Notes: generated by a model from the letters alone, not told the origin. A stretch of DNA of 64,000 bases from Cyclobacterium lianum (GCF_900143075.1 NZ_FRCY01000004.1:62001-126000); one strand, 5' to 3'; positions 45,288-54,176 are shown, numbered from the stretch's first letter. A program made the numbers and translations.

Positions 45288-45581
45288 CTACTTTTTCGGC
45301 TGATCCTCGTTTATCGTGTCTGCTGACAAAACCTCTGAGGCCATTTCGGAAATGTAAAAACTGCCATCTTCAGCAACTGCCCCAAATGCGGCTTCAGGAT
45401 TGCCGGGATAGCCCAATTTTCGGGTAATCACCAGCGACATCTCTGCGTCTAAGTGCCTGGCTACATAATATGCCGTTTCTGCACCGCCTCTGGGAATTCC
45501 AAGGACCAGCGTCTTTCGGCTCCTATACCTCTCTAATGCCCTCGCCAACTTTTCTGCGGCATCTTTTCTGTCCTCAAACAT
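45288..45581 (-). pseudogene. N-terminal fragment of a phosphoribosyltransferase
   Basis: Ninety-seven codons matching the first half of type-I phosphoribosyltransferases found in Bacteroidota stress-related operons: FEDRKDAAEKLARAL, VLGIPRGGAETAYYVARHL, then LVITRKLGYPGNPEAAFGAV. The usual length is about 210 residues, and the PRPP-binding loop in the C-terminal half is missing. The frame ends after 10 unrelated residues, immediately before the DUF4136 remnant. A deletion has joined two broken genes here. An upstream ATG at 45650 exists, but the family start is at 45581. Confidence 0.75.
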
Positions 45582-45771
45582 GATATTTATAATTTGGTCT
45601 AACTTACTAATGAACTGCCAGCTTGTTTTTCCGGATCGGCCGGCAGGCATTCCTCCGTTTGCCGCTAAATCCTGATGTAGCCGTGCGAAGACTGATCCTT
45701 AATATTCCCAAAATATTTCATAAACCACACGGATATGAATTCGATATTTAACGATGCAATTTTGGGGTTTA

Positions 45772-47994
45772 TCAGTCCGGCAATGAAAATGCCATTACCG
45801 ATCCGGCCGTGTTGCCGGAATTTCCTCCAACAGAAAGTACAATGTACTGCCTGCCGTTCACCTCATAGCTACTGGGATTGGCATTGGCAAAACCCGGTAA
45901 ATCGATTTCCCAGAGCTTTTCTCCGGTATCCTTATCAAAGGCCCTAAACTTGTTGTCCCTCGTCCCGGCTATAAACACCAGTCCGCCTGCGGTAACAGTA
46001 GGTCCGGCAGAACCCGCTTCACCTGTCTCTTGCTCATCAAACTGAAGCTCAGGGTTATTGCCCAGACGAACACTCCAGGCAAAATCCCCGGTATTCAAAT
46101 CGATGGCATGTAGCATGCCCCAGGGCGGTTTGATACCCGGCCGGCCTTCTGGATCCCTGAAATATCCATAGGCGGTAAGGTTCAGGTATCTCGGTAGGCT
46201 GTCTATGGCCTGGTTTTCAGGCGAAGCGCCCTGGTTGTTGTTGATTTCTTTCAACAGGGATGTTTCCCGCCCGGGACGTTCTTTGGTTTGGTTCTCGAAA
46301 AGGTAAGCCAGAATAGCCTCTTCCTTTGCTTTGTCTGAAATGACACTGGAGAAACCGGGCATTTTACCTGCTCCCTGTTTGATTTTGGTAAGTACATCTT
46401 CCCGGCTCATGCGCCCCTTTAATGCTACCAGGGATGGATTTCCCTGTTCGTCTCCATTCCGGTCCCGGCCATGGCAGCTCAGGCAATAGCTGGTATATAT
46501 AGACTCTCCCTGTTCATATACAGATTGATCGGTGATGTTACTCTCGGGCTCCACCTTTTTCAGGCGCATGATTTCGGGTGAATCGTTTGACCTGACGTAG
46601 AGGAGGCCGGTTTGGGCATCAAAAGCCGCACCTCCCCAGCTAGATCCACCCCGGGAACCGGGAAACTGCAAGGTCCCCTTTACAGATGGAGGGGTAAAAA
46701 GCCCTTCATAACGAAGAGACCGGAATACCTGTAGCAAAGAGTCCCTGGATGAAGGCGAATAATCAGCAATGTCTGATTCGTCCAGGTATTGCCGGGCGTA
46801 GGGAGCGGGTTTCAGCGGAAAGGGCTGGGTGGGCCAGGCCTCTTCACCGGGAACATCTGAGGCAGGTACGGGCCTTTCCTCTATGGGAAATAAGGATTCA
46901 CCTGTTTCCCGGTCCAATACATAGAGAAACCCTACTTTGGAAGTCTGAGCTATTGCATCGATTTTACGGCCATTCTGTTCCACTGTAACCAGATTTGGAG
47001 GTGCCGGTAAATCGTAGTCCCAGAGGTCGTGGTGTACAGTCTGAAAATGCCAGATGTAGGCCCCTGTTCTGGCATTCACAGCGACTACCGAATTACCAAA
47101 CAGGTTCATGCCTTTGCGATCTGCGCCGTAGTAATCATAGGTAGGTGATCCTGTTGCAAAAAATACCATCTCCCGGGAAGCGTCCAGGCTTAATCCTCCC
47201 CAATTGTTGGCTCCACCGGCATATTTCCATGCTTCGGGTGGCCAGGTGTCATGCCCGACTTCACCTGGCTGTGGGATGGTGTGAAAAGTCCATACCAACT
47301 TTCCCGTACGCACGTCATAGGCCCGTACATGGCCAGGCTCGGCGCCGTATAGCTCGGAAACCTCAGTACCGAGTATCAACAAATCTTCGAAAACAATTCC
47401 CGGTGAAGTGGGGATTACAGAGATTTTATCGGGGTCGCCCCGCATGCCCTGGTTTAGGTCCACCTTACCTTCATTGCCAAAGCTGGGAATGGGAAGCCCG
47501 GTGCCGGCATCAATGGCAAATAATTTATCTCCCCCGGTAAAAAGAATGCGTTTGTCTGCACCGTCCTCCCAATACGTAACTCCCCGTTTGATTCCGCCGC
47601 CACGTTCTCCATCGAAGGGATCAAAACTCCATTTTAACCGCCCGGTGCCTGCATGGACGGCGAATAGCCGGCCTCTTGCCGATGTGGTGTAAAGTACCTC
47701 CTCAATGACAATCGGGTTGCTCTCGCTGTTTCGCGGTCTGCCCCCGGCAATGGTGTCCATGGGCTCAAAAACCCAGGCCAGGGCAAGCTTAGAGACGTTT
47801 TCTTTATTAATCTGATCGAGAGGAGAGTAGCTGCTACTTCCCGGGTCTGCCTTATAGACGCCCCAATTGGAATAGGTATCCTGTTTTTTTTGCTTACAAC
47901 CACTATTAATGGCAAGCAGTAGCAGGCAAAGCATTAAGCCATTGATGGCCGGATATTTATGCTGCCTGACTTCAGGTAAACTAGCAATTTTCAT
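45772..47994 (-). CDS. PQQ-type quinoprotein dehydrogenase with inserted cytochrome c
   Basis: A 740-residue lipoprotein (signal ends LLLLAINSGC, Cys near residue 33). It is an eight-bladed PQQ-type beta-propeller with repeats such as LFAVHAGTGRLKWSFDPFDG, LFAIDAGTGLPIPSF and AFDKDTGEKLWEIDLPG. A c-type cytochrome domain (CLSCHG near residue 502) is inserted between the blades, as known in Bacteroidota quinoproteins. It should oxidise an alcohol or sugar in the periplasm using pyrroloquinoline quinone and pass electrons to its own heme. No PQQ synthesis genes are in the window. The adjacent sorbosone-dehydrogenase-like lipoprotein is 67 bp upstream in the same direction, probably co-transcribed. 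Confidence 0.88.
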   Translation of the reverse strand: MKIASLPEVRQHKYPAINGLMLCLLLLAINSGCKQKKQDTYSNWGVYKADPGSSSYSPLDQINKENVSKLALAWVFEPMDTIAGGRPRNSESNPIVIEEVLYTTSARGRLFAVHAGTGRLKWSFDPFDGERGGGIKRGVTYWEDGADKRILFTGGDKLFAIDAGTGLPIPSFGNEGKVDLNQGMRGDPDKISVIPTSPGIVFEDLLILGTEVSELYGAEPGHVRAYDVRTGKLVWTFHTIPQPGEVGHDTWPPEAWKYAGGANNWGGLSLDASREMVFFATGSPTYDYYGADRKGMNLFGNSVVAVNARTGAYIWHFQTVHHDLWDYDLPAPPNLVTVEQNGRKIDAIAQTSKVGFLYVLDRETGESLFPIEERPVPASDVPGEEAWPTQPFPLKPAPYARQYLDESDIADYSPSSRDSLLQVFRSLRYEGLFTPPSVKGTLQFPGSRGGSSWGGAAFDAQTGLLYVRSNDSPEIMRLKKVEPESNITDQSVYEQGESIYTSYCLSCHGRDRNGDEQGNPSLVALKGRMSREDVLTKIKQGAGKMPGFSSVISDKAKEEAILAYLFENQTKERPGRETSLLKEINNNQGASPENQAIDSLPRYLNLTAYGYFRDPEGRPGIKPPWGMLHAIDLNTGDFAWSVRLGNNPELQFDEQETGEAGSAGPTVTAGGLVFIAGTRDNKFRAFDKDTGEKLWEIDLPGFANANPSSYEVNGRQYIVLSVGGNSGNTAGSVMAFSLPD

Positions 47995-48061
47995 TTTTTA
48001 AACGGGTAATTTGGATTTCCTGGAAAAATACAAAAATTCTGCCCGACTCATGCGTATTTCT

Positions 48062-49864
48062 CTAATTCACCACCTTCTCTCTGATTATTCTTACCTCGCT
48101 CGGGCTGATGGGACTGGCTTTGTTTCCCCATCTGTTTCGGATATAGGAGCTGATGGAAGCTACTGCATGATCGTCCAGGATATTGGCATGCGGAGGCATG
48201 TACCCGTTGTAGGTTTTACCACGTACGGTGATTTCGCCTTGTATTCCGTTCAGGATGGAGGCAACGAGGGGCTCAACCTCCCCAAGCACCCGCTCCGATC
48301 CGGCCAGTGGTGGGAAGCGGTTATTGTCTCCCTCTCCGTTGCGCTGGTGGCAGGTGGCGCAGTAAGTATTGTAAAGAATTCCTCCTTCCAGCAGTGAACC
48401 TTTATCCAGGTTATCTACACCCGCTACCGGTGTCTTGATATAGGTTTTATGGGCGGTTAGCCGCTTCATTTCCTGCAATTGCTTTTCGCCAAATTCTTTT
48501 TTGTCTCCTTTGTACATGACCCTCCAGATTTTTCCTTTGTTCGACTCGGACAGGTACAAAGAGCCATCCGGGCCTTCTGCCAGGCCCATGGGACGGTAGC
48601 GGGCATCTCCGGTATTTTCTACCGTATCTACCCCGGCAAATCCATCCGCAAAAACTTCCCAGTCACCGGCTTTCCCATCGGCCAGGGGAACAAAGCAAAC
48701 GATGTATCCGGCCTGCGGGTAAGGTGACCGATCCGTGGATCCGTGAAAGGCGACAAACACCCCCTGTTTATATCGATCGGGGAATTGTCTTCCCTGGTAA
48801 AAAAGCAAATCCATGGGAGCCCAGTGGCCGGGGAAGCCAATCACAGGCTCGTCAAATTCCGCTGCCCTGCCTACGATCGTACCATCACCACCGTAGGCCG
48901 GGGACAAAACGTTTTTTCCCTGCAACTGATCATAATAAGCATAGGGCCAGCCAAAATCTGCACCTTCCGTTACCTTCACCAATATTTCCGATGGCAGAAC
49001 CGCTGCCTGCCAGGAGGAGTATAAAGCAGGGTAAAGTGTATGAAAATTGTCTATCCCGTTGACCACAGCATAGAGCTGGTCGTCCAGCGGGCTCCAGGTC
49101 ATGCCGACGATGCTCCGAAGTCCTGTGGCAAATTTGGTTCCGTCTGCCTGAACCTGACCCTCCCTGCCGGCGTCAAACTTCCAGATGCCGGCATGCATCT
49201 CCCGTTCCGGACTGGGATCCAGGCCCTTCCCGCCCGGAATGCCGGTAGGACCATATAGGTCAATGTCCTGTCCTGCATCAGAGGGCGATCCAAAGGGGAT
49301 GTACATATTCCCCTTTCCGTCAAACGCAGCAGGTTTCGTGGTATGCCAGTTTCTGGCCACATTCGGGTGCGTATCGGTGAGTATCACTTCAGTCCTGCTA
49401 CCGGGCACCAATTCTCCCGGGCTAAGTTTGTTTCTGAGAACCTGCCGGACCGTACTGGTATAGAGGTATCCATCATAGATAGTAACGCCCACCGCAGAAC
49501 CGCCCACATCCTCATAGTCGCCAAAGCGAACGAGAGTGTCTGCCTTTCCATCCCCATTGAGGTCCCGCATACCAATGGTGCCTCCCTGCTTGTCCCTGGA
49601 GAAGCGGAGTTTGGCATAAATGTCGCCATTGTCGTTGACTGCAATGTGGCGGGTAGGGCCGGCACTGTCGATGACCACCAGGGCTTCAAACCCACCCGGA
49701 AGGATCAAACCACCATTATCTGCATCGCTGGCTGGCAATTGCACCTGCTTGTTTTCGCAGGAAACGCTGAAAAGCATTGCCACAATGAGGCTGTAAATCC
49801 AAAACAATTGGTTGAAGCCAAAATTCAAATAAACCAATTTGGTTAATCTATATGGGTGGAGCAT
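48062..49864 (-). CDS. PQQ-dependent sugar dehydrogenase with C-terminal cytochrome c
   Basis: A 600-residue lipoprotein (signal ends MLFSVSC, Cys near residue 34). Residues about 50-450 form a six-bladed propeller of the L-sorbosone/soluble glucose dehydrogenase type, with strand motifs such as MRDLNGDGKADTLVRFGDYE, RNWHTTKPAAFDGKGNMYIP, DGSLYLSESNKGKIWRVMY. The last 110 residues are a cytochrome c domain (CATCHQRNGEGDN near residue 509). A sugar or aldose-lactone oxidation in the periplasm with direct heme electron transfer is expected. It and the following PQQ-type enzyme form an oxidative pair. An AACGGGTAATTT sequence lies upstream of both genes. Confidence 0.85.
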   Translation of the reverse strand: MLHPYRLTKLVYLNFGFNQLFWIYSLIVAMLFSVSCENKQVQLPASDADNGGLILPGGFEALVVIDSAGPTRHIAVNDNGDIYAKLRFSRDKQGGTIGMRDLNGDGKADTLVRFGDYEDVGGSAVGVTIYDGYLYTSTVRQVLRNKLSPGELVPGSRTEVILTDTHPNVARNWHTTKPAAFDGKGNMYIPFGSPSDAGQDIDLYGPTGIPGGKGLDPSPEREMHAGIWKFDAGREGQVQADGTKFATGLRSIVGMTWSPLDDQLYAVVNGIDNFHTLYPALYSSWQAAVLPSEILVKVTEGADFGWPYAYYDQLQGKNVLSPAYGGDGTIVGRAAEFDEPVIGFPGHWAPMDLLFYQGRQFPDRYKQGVFVAFHGSTDRSPYPQAGYIVCFVPLADGKAGDWEVFADGFAGVDTVENTGDARYRPMGLAEGPDGSLYLSESNKGKIWRVMYKGDKKEFGEKQLQEMKRLTAHKTYIKTPVAGVDNLDKGSLLEGGILYNTYCATCHQRNGEGDNNRFPPLAGSERVLGEVEPLVASILNGIQGEITVRGKTYNGYMPPHANILDDHAVASISSYIRNRWGNKASPISPSEVRIIREKVVN

Positions 49865-50059
49865 GATCCTTTGTGAATTTAAAGAAGTAGCAGCATTTTA
49901 ACGGGTAATTTAACCTTCTTCGGTCTATTTATCGATATTGGTCTTACTATTTTTATACTGAATGATATGTTATTTAGCAGGTGTTCGAAAGGCCTTACCA
50001 TTGCTCCGCCAGGCTAAATTGACTCAATTCAGTAGACATGCACTAAGGTAAGCAAGTCC

Positions 50060-50655
50060 TCTTTGGCAAGAGTGCAGCATGTCCCGACCAAAGTCGGAAA
50101 GGTTTTTATTAGATTGGTCAAATTTATAATGTATTGAATTACTGATAGTTATGTAAATAAATCCCCCTTGCCCCCTTAAAAGGGGGATTTGGATGCGATT
50201 GGGTAGGCGGATAACGTATACCCGTTAAATTTCTCAGACCAGGGTAATAGCATCAAATAAACGATAAAATCTATTTGGCGTAAATCCCATTTGGCAGAAG
50301 AAGGCCGTGACTGTTCGGGCCAAAGTCGGGAGTGATTTTTTGGAAAGTTAAAATTCCTAATATATTGATTTATTGATAATTACGTAATCAAATCCCCCTT
50401 GCCCCCTTAAAAGGGGGATTTGGATGCGATGGGATAGACGGATAACGTATATCCGTTAGATTTCTTGGACCAGGGTAATAGCATCAAATAAACGATAAAA
50501 TCTATTTGGCGTAAATCCCATTTGGCAGAGGAAGGCCGTGACTGTTCGGGCCAAAGTCGGGAGTGATTTTTTGGAAAGTTAAAATTCATAATAAATTGAT
50601 TTATTGATAGGTACGTAATTAAATCCCCCTTTCCAAGGGGGACCAAGGGGGATTT
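50060..50655. repeat. 231-bp tandem repeats with C5/G5 palindromes
   Basis: Two almost identical units (50161-50391 and 50392-50622, exact period 231 bp, roughly 94 percent alike by eye) follow a degenerate half-unit (50060-50160). Each unit begins with a palindrome AAATCCCCC-N14-GGGGGATTT (50159-50190, 50390-50421), whose inner CCCCCTT/AAGGGGG can also pair. A third, different palindrome is at 50621-50655, just upstream of the DUF559 gene. The preceding 49865-50059 holds no gene or repeat I can name. There are no repeat-spacer features of CRISPR. Confidence 0.85.
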
Positions 50656-50756
50656 ATTACCAAACGGAAAATCGATCGAGAAATATAATTTTAATATCAA
50701 ACCAATTATTAAAGAAAAAATCCTGGAATTCTAATCCATTATTTTTAAATTAATTC

Positions 50757-51152
50757 ATGCACTTTGTTCCCTACAACAAAAAATTGAAAGAATTCTCCAG
50801 AGAATTAAGAGCTCATTCTACCTTATCTGAAGTTTTACTTTGGCAAAAATTACGGGCAAGTCAATTTCGAGGGTATGCTTTTAACAGACAAAAACCTTTG
50901 GGAAATTATATTGTAGACTTCTACTGCAGGAAATTGCAATTGGTAATCGAGATTGATGGAGATTGCCATTTTGATGGTGAATCTGTCGTTGAGGATCAAA
51001 GCAGACAATTAATTTTGGAAAAAATGGGCTTATGTTTTCTAAGATTTTTGGATAGCGATGTTAAGAAATCTATGCCTTTTGTTCTTCAGGAAATTGGTTC
51101 ATTCATTGATGACTGGGAAGGTAAAAATGGTGTTCCTAAAACAGGTTTTTGA
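50757..51152 (+). CDS. DUF559 endonuclease-domain protein
   Basis: A 131-residue protein of the DUF559 (Vsr/MutH-like PD-(D/E)xK) family at full length. N-terminal ELRAHSTLSEVLLWQKLRA is followed by the nuclease core FRGYAFNRQKPLGNYIVDFYC (around residues 38-58), QLVIEIDGDCHF (residues 61-72) and a C-terminal LRFLDSDV segment. These are the conserved acidic and basic positions of the family. Members are taken as DNA-repair or mobile nucleases, without defined targets. The gene is enclosed by C5/G5 palindromes (50621-50655 and 51186-51216) within a larger repeat array. It carries no recognisable promoter and is more AT-rich than its neighbours. Confidence 0.88.
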   Translation: MHFVPYNKKLKEFSRELRAHSTLSEVLLWQKLRASQFRGYAFNRQKPLGNYIVDFYCRKLQLVIEIDGDCHFDGESVVEDQSRQLILEKMGLCFLRFLDSDVKKSMPFVLQEIGSFIDDWEGKNGVPKTGF

Positions 51153-51185
51153 GGTAGTTGAGATTAAATATTAAAGTTCTCGTTA

Positions 51186-51216
51186 AAATCCCCCTTGCCC
51201 CCTTAAAAAGGGGGAA
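51186..51216. repeat. C5/G5 palindrome downstream of DUF559 gene
   Basis: AAATCCCCC-N15-GGGGGAA, same family as the palindromes of the 231-bp array. It begins 34 bp after the DUF559 stop and may serve as its transcription end. Confidence 0.75.
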
Positions 51217-51297
51217 TAGCTGAAATGCTGATTCAAAGCAGATTGTTGCCATTAAAATGGGCTTAGCAAATCCACCGGTTTTTCCAAGCTTATAAAT

Positions 51298-51417
51298 AAA
51301 TCCCCCTCGCCCCCTTAAAAGGGGGATTTGGATGCGATTGGGTTTGAGGATAACCTATATCCGTTAACTTTCTCAGTCCGGGGAATTAATGCCAAATGAG
51401 CCATATTAGGCAATAAG
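51298..51417. repeat. Degenerate copy of the repeat unit
   Basis: Starts with the palindrome AAATCCCCC...GGGGGATTT (51298-51329) and continues with about 90 bp resembling the first half of the 231-bp unit (GGATGCGATTGGGT, then TATATCCGTTAAC and the CAGTCCGGG/CAGACCAGGG region). The rest of the 51153-51527 gap shows nothing else. Confidence 0.75.
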
Positions 51418-51527
51418 ATAAAAATTTCTTTAATTTTATTTTCCGTTAGCCACAGTTAGTAAATAAAGAACAGAGGTTTTTTTCAACCGACACAAGATAC
51501 CAATAAGTATAAAATTCCAATCAATCC

Positions 51528-52499
51528 ATGCATGCAATAACTACCCAAATTCTTGAATGTACCAGGGCAAAGGCGATCAAAGACAGCGAAGAGGTGCAAA
51601 GCTTATGGAGTGGTTATGGATCCATCAAGCGCTATACATTGGAAGGAGGGAAGTATCCCTCGGTAATTGTCAAGCACATACTTTTGCCTGAAAGCGGGAA
51701 ACACCCAAGAGGCTGGAATACCGATTTGTCCCATGAGCGCAAAGTCAAATCCTATGCTGTGGAAAGCTATTGGTACCGGCATTATGCCTGCTTGTTGGGA
51801 TCGGAATGTAAAGTGCCCCGATTATTACATGCTGCCGAAGAGGGTAGCAGTCGGCTGCTGGTTATGGAAGATCTCAATGCCCTGGGTTTTCCTGGACGGC
51901 TGTCACCTGACACGGTTTCATTGGGAGCAGCGAAAAACTGCCTGACCTGGCTGGCCAGGTTTCATGCCAGGTTCATGCAGGTACCCCCCAAAGGCCTCTG
52001 GGAAACAGGCACCTATTGGCATTTGGCCACGCGACCCGATGTATGGAAAAAAATGAAACATATCCCCCTGCAGCAGGCAGCTCCAGCCATCGACCAACGG
52101 CTTAATGCAGCTGCTTTCCAGACCCTGGTGCATGGCGACGCCAAGCTGGCCAATTTCTGTTTCGGCCCGGAAGAACAGGTAGCAGCCGTGGATTTTCAGT
52201 ATGTCGGCAGGGGCTGTGGCATCAAGGATGTGGCTTACTTTATCAGCAGTTGTTTTGCCGAAGAAGCCTGTGAAGCCTATGAAGAGGATTTGCTGGAACA
52301 TTATTTCAAATCACTTGAAATAAATATGGATAAATATCTTGATTTTCAGTTGGTTAAACAAGAATGGTCCAGGCTCTACAAATTTGCCTGGGCCGATCTG
52401 TACCGCTTTCTGGATGGCTGGAGCGCCGGTCATTGGAAACTGCACAGCTATAGCGAGCGCCTTACCCGATCTGTATTGGACGAATTAAATGAACTTTAA
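51528..52499 (+). CDS. Phosphotransferase, ecdysteroid/choline kinase-like
   Basis: A 323-residue cytoplasmic kinase of the APH/EcKL fold. The catalytic loop is HGDAKLANF (His202, Asp204, Asn209), followed by the metal-binding DFQYVG (Asp near residue 223). An N-lobe segment with the family lysine precedes it (YPSVIVKHILLP). A second helical lid carries EDLLEHYFKSLE. EcKL-like proteins phosphorylate small hydroxyl compounds such as choline or steroids, and the true substrate is unknown. The stop is directly followed by the ATG of an inositol-monophosphatase-like gene, which suggests paired phosphorylation and dephosphorylation, or that both handle the same kind of sugar or nucleotide. Confidence 0.8.
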   Translation: MHAITTQILECTRAKAIKDSEEVQSLWSGYGSIKRYTLEGGKYPSVIVKHILLPESGKHPRGWNTDLSHERKVKSYAVESYWYRHYACLLGSECKVPRLLHAAEEGSSRLLVMEDLNALGFPGRLSPDTVSLGAAKNCLTWLARFHARFMQVPPKGLWETGTYWHLATRPDVWKKMKHIPLQQAAPAIDQRLNAAAFQTLVHGDAKLANFCFGPEEQVAAVDFQYVGRGCGIKDVAYFISSCFAEEACEAYEEDLLEHYFKSLEINMDKYLDFQLVKQEWSRLYKFAWADLYRFLDGWSAGHWKLHSYSERLTRSVLDELNEL

Positions 52500-53372
52500 A
52501 TGCTAAACAAAGACATTCTTTCCAACCTTTGCCAAAGCGCCGTTACCGCAAGTATAGAAGCCGGGCAAATGATTCAGTCGCAGGTCAATCAGCCATATAA
52601 ACATAAAGAAAAGGAGGGAGCACATTCCAGGGCTTCCCAGGTGGTGACCGAGATCGATTTTAAGGCGCAGGAAATTATTTTAGAACATTTGAGGCCAGGT
52701 ATTCACCAATACGATCTGGGCGTATTGACGGAAGAAGCTGCCGATGATCAATCCCGGTTGTATACCGACTATTTCTGGTGCATTGACCCCCTGGATGGTA
52801 CCCTGCCTTTTACGGAACAGCGGCCGGGATATGCCGTTTCCATTGCGCTTATTTCTCAATCCGGAGATCCGCTGACCGGCGTGGTCTATGTACCGGATGA
52901 AGACCTTTGTTATAGCGCTATTAAAGGTGAAGGTATAGTCGTGAATGGTCAGCCTTTTCAATTAGGAAATTCAAGCAATGAAAACGTTTTGCATATCTAT
53001 ATGGACCGCAGCATGCAATCGGCCGGATATTTTGGCGCCTTAAAAGACCGAATAAAGCAGTGGGCCAAAGCCCAAAATTACGGTGAGGTGGTCTACCACC
53101 TTGGTTTTGGTGCTGTCCGGAACGCCCTGGGTGTGTTGTCACACAAGCATGCCTGCTACATTAAATTTCCCAGACCGCAAAGGGGAGGAGGCAGCATCTG
53201 GGATTTTGCGGCCACCCGGCTGATTTTTGAGGAGTTAGCCTTACCGGTTTCCAATATGAAAGGTAAAAAACTACATCTCAATAGCCCGGAAACTACTTTT
53301 ATGCACCGGCAGGGGGTGGTGTATGCGACTACGGAACGCATTGCAGAGATGGTTTTGCGGTTAGAGTTTTAA
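52500..53372 (+). CDS. Inositol monophosphatase-family phosphatase
   Basis: A 290-residue magnesium-dependent phosphatase of the IMPase/CysQ fold. The metal motif DPLDGT is at residues 96-101 (Asp96, Asp99). An upstream Glu pair (EEAAD, about residues 77-81) is the first metal ligand. The C-terminal signature SIWDFAATRLIFEE (Asp near 235) completes the site. Candidates for substrate are 3'-phosphoadenosine phosphate, inositol phosphate or a sugar phosphate. It starts at the base after the stop of the kinase-like gene, so both are translated together. A small hairpin follows (53386-53403). Confidence 0.85.
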   Translation: MLNKDILSNLCQSAVTASIEAGQMIQSQVNQPYKHKEKEGAHSRASQVVTEIDFKAQEIILEHLRPGIHQYDLGVLTEEAADDQSRLYTDYFWCIDPLDGTLPFTEQRPGYAVSIALISQSGDPLTGVVYVPDEDLCYSAIKGEGIVVNGQPFQLGNSSNENVLHIYMDRSMQSAGYFGALKDRIKQWAKAQNYGEVVYHLGFGAVRNALGVLSHKHACYIKFPRPQRGGGSIWDFAATRLIFEELALPVSNMKGKKLHLNSPETTFMHRQGVVYATTERIAEMVLRLEF

Positions 53373-53385
53373 CTTGAATTTCCGT

Positions 53386-53403
53386 ATGCCTTTTTGGAGG
53401 CAT
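53386..53403 (+). terminator. Hairpin after the IMPase gene
   Basis: ATGCCT-TTTTGG-AGGCAT, a perfect 6-bp stem 14 bp after the stop, without a T tract. A weak terminator candidate. Confidence 0.35.
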
Positions 53404-53585
53404 TTGGTAGCAAATCAACCATGAGTAATCGTCTTAGACTGGTAACAAGGACAAAGTTTTTCTACCTCCCGAGCCCAATTAACCACCCACCTCCTAAAAC
53501 AGTAGGGCAGTTAGAGTAGGTGGAAAAATTGAGGAGAGGCAGAATAATATAGAATAAAAAGACACAACCTTAAAATAACCCAACC

Positions 53586-54110
53586 ATGACATTCCACGAA
53601 TTGATTCGAAGGCAACACTGGCTAAGCATTGAAACAGAACTAAATCGGCTTTATCCAGATCAGGAAGAGCAGATCGATGCATATAGAGAGGTGTTCAACC
53701 AGCTAATGGAAATGAAACCTGATCCTTCCAGCGATATTGCCATCCGGCTGACTGAAATCAGGGAAGAAGCTGAAAATTATGTGGATGTAGATGGTTACCA
53801 CGCTGATGGAAGAGTGGATCCGTTTTCTGGAAACGATGGCTTGGCTCTTGAATTTACTCCCTGGGACATTTGGCTTGGCATGAAGGTGGATGAGCGTGCA
53901 TTTAAGGAGTTTACGGAATTGGAAATCATTGCCCATTGCCTGTATGAAATGACATTTTTCTCTTTTGACCAGGAGGAAATAGCAGAGCAACTTGAAGACC
54001 TGAACAAGACTATGGAGGAATTTAAGGATATGACCCCTGAGGAGAAAAGAAGAAACACCAGATCAATGGATGACTTTTTGAGTGGATTAGGCGAGAGGGA
54101 AAATGAGTGA
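53586..54110 (+). CDS. Hypothetical acidic protein (DUF6557-like)
   Basis: A 174-residue, strongly acidic cytoplasmic protein. The segments MTFHELIRRQHWLSIETEL, LYPDQEEQIDAYREVFNQL and LALEFTPWDIWLGMKVDE resemble DUF6557 proteins of Bacteroidota as I remember them. The C-terminal 50 residues are helical and charged and lack a counterpart in that pattern. No catalytic motif or signal peptide. It lies between the IMPase and a secreted hydrolase gene, 67 bp from the latter. Function unknown. Confidence 0.6.
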   Translation: MTFHELIRRQHWLSIETELNRLYPDQEEQIDAYREVFNQLMEMKPDPSSDIAIRLTEIREEAENYVDVDGYHADGRVDPFSGNDGLALEFTPWDIWLGMKVDERAFKEFTELEIIAHCLYEMTFFSFDQEEIAEQLEDLNKTMEEFKDMTPEEKRRNTRSMDDFLSGLGERENE

Positions 54111-54176
54111 ATTCGCTTAACTCAATTAAAGAATTTACTCAAGTCTCTTTTTCAACCAATAACGAAAAATTAAGAA

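Noticed and set aside
44875-45303. 142-residue plus-strand protein
   Set aside because: It is the complement of the DUF4136 and phosphoribosyltransferase remnants, which explain the sequence better.
50060-51417. CRISPR-like array
   Set aside because: The repeats are 231 bp long and directly abutting, without short repeats, unique spacers or cas genes.
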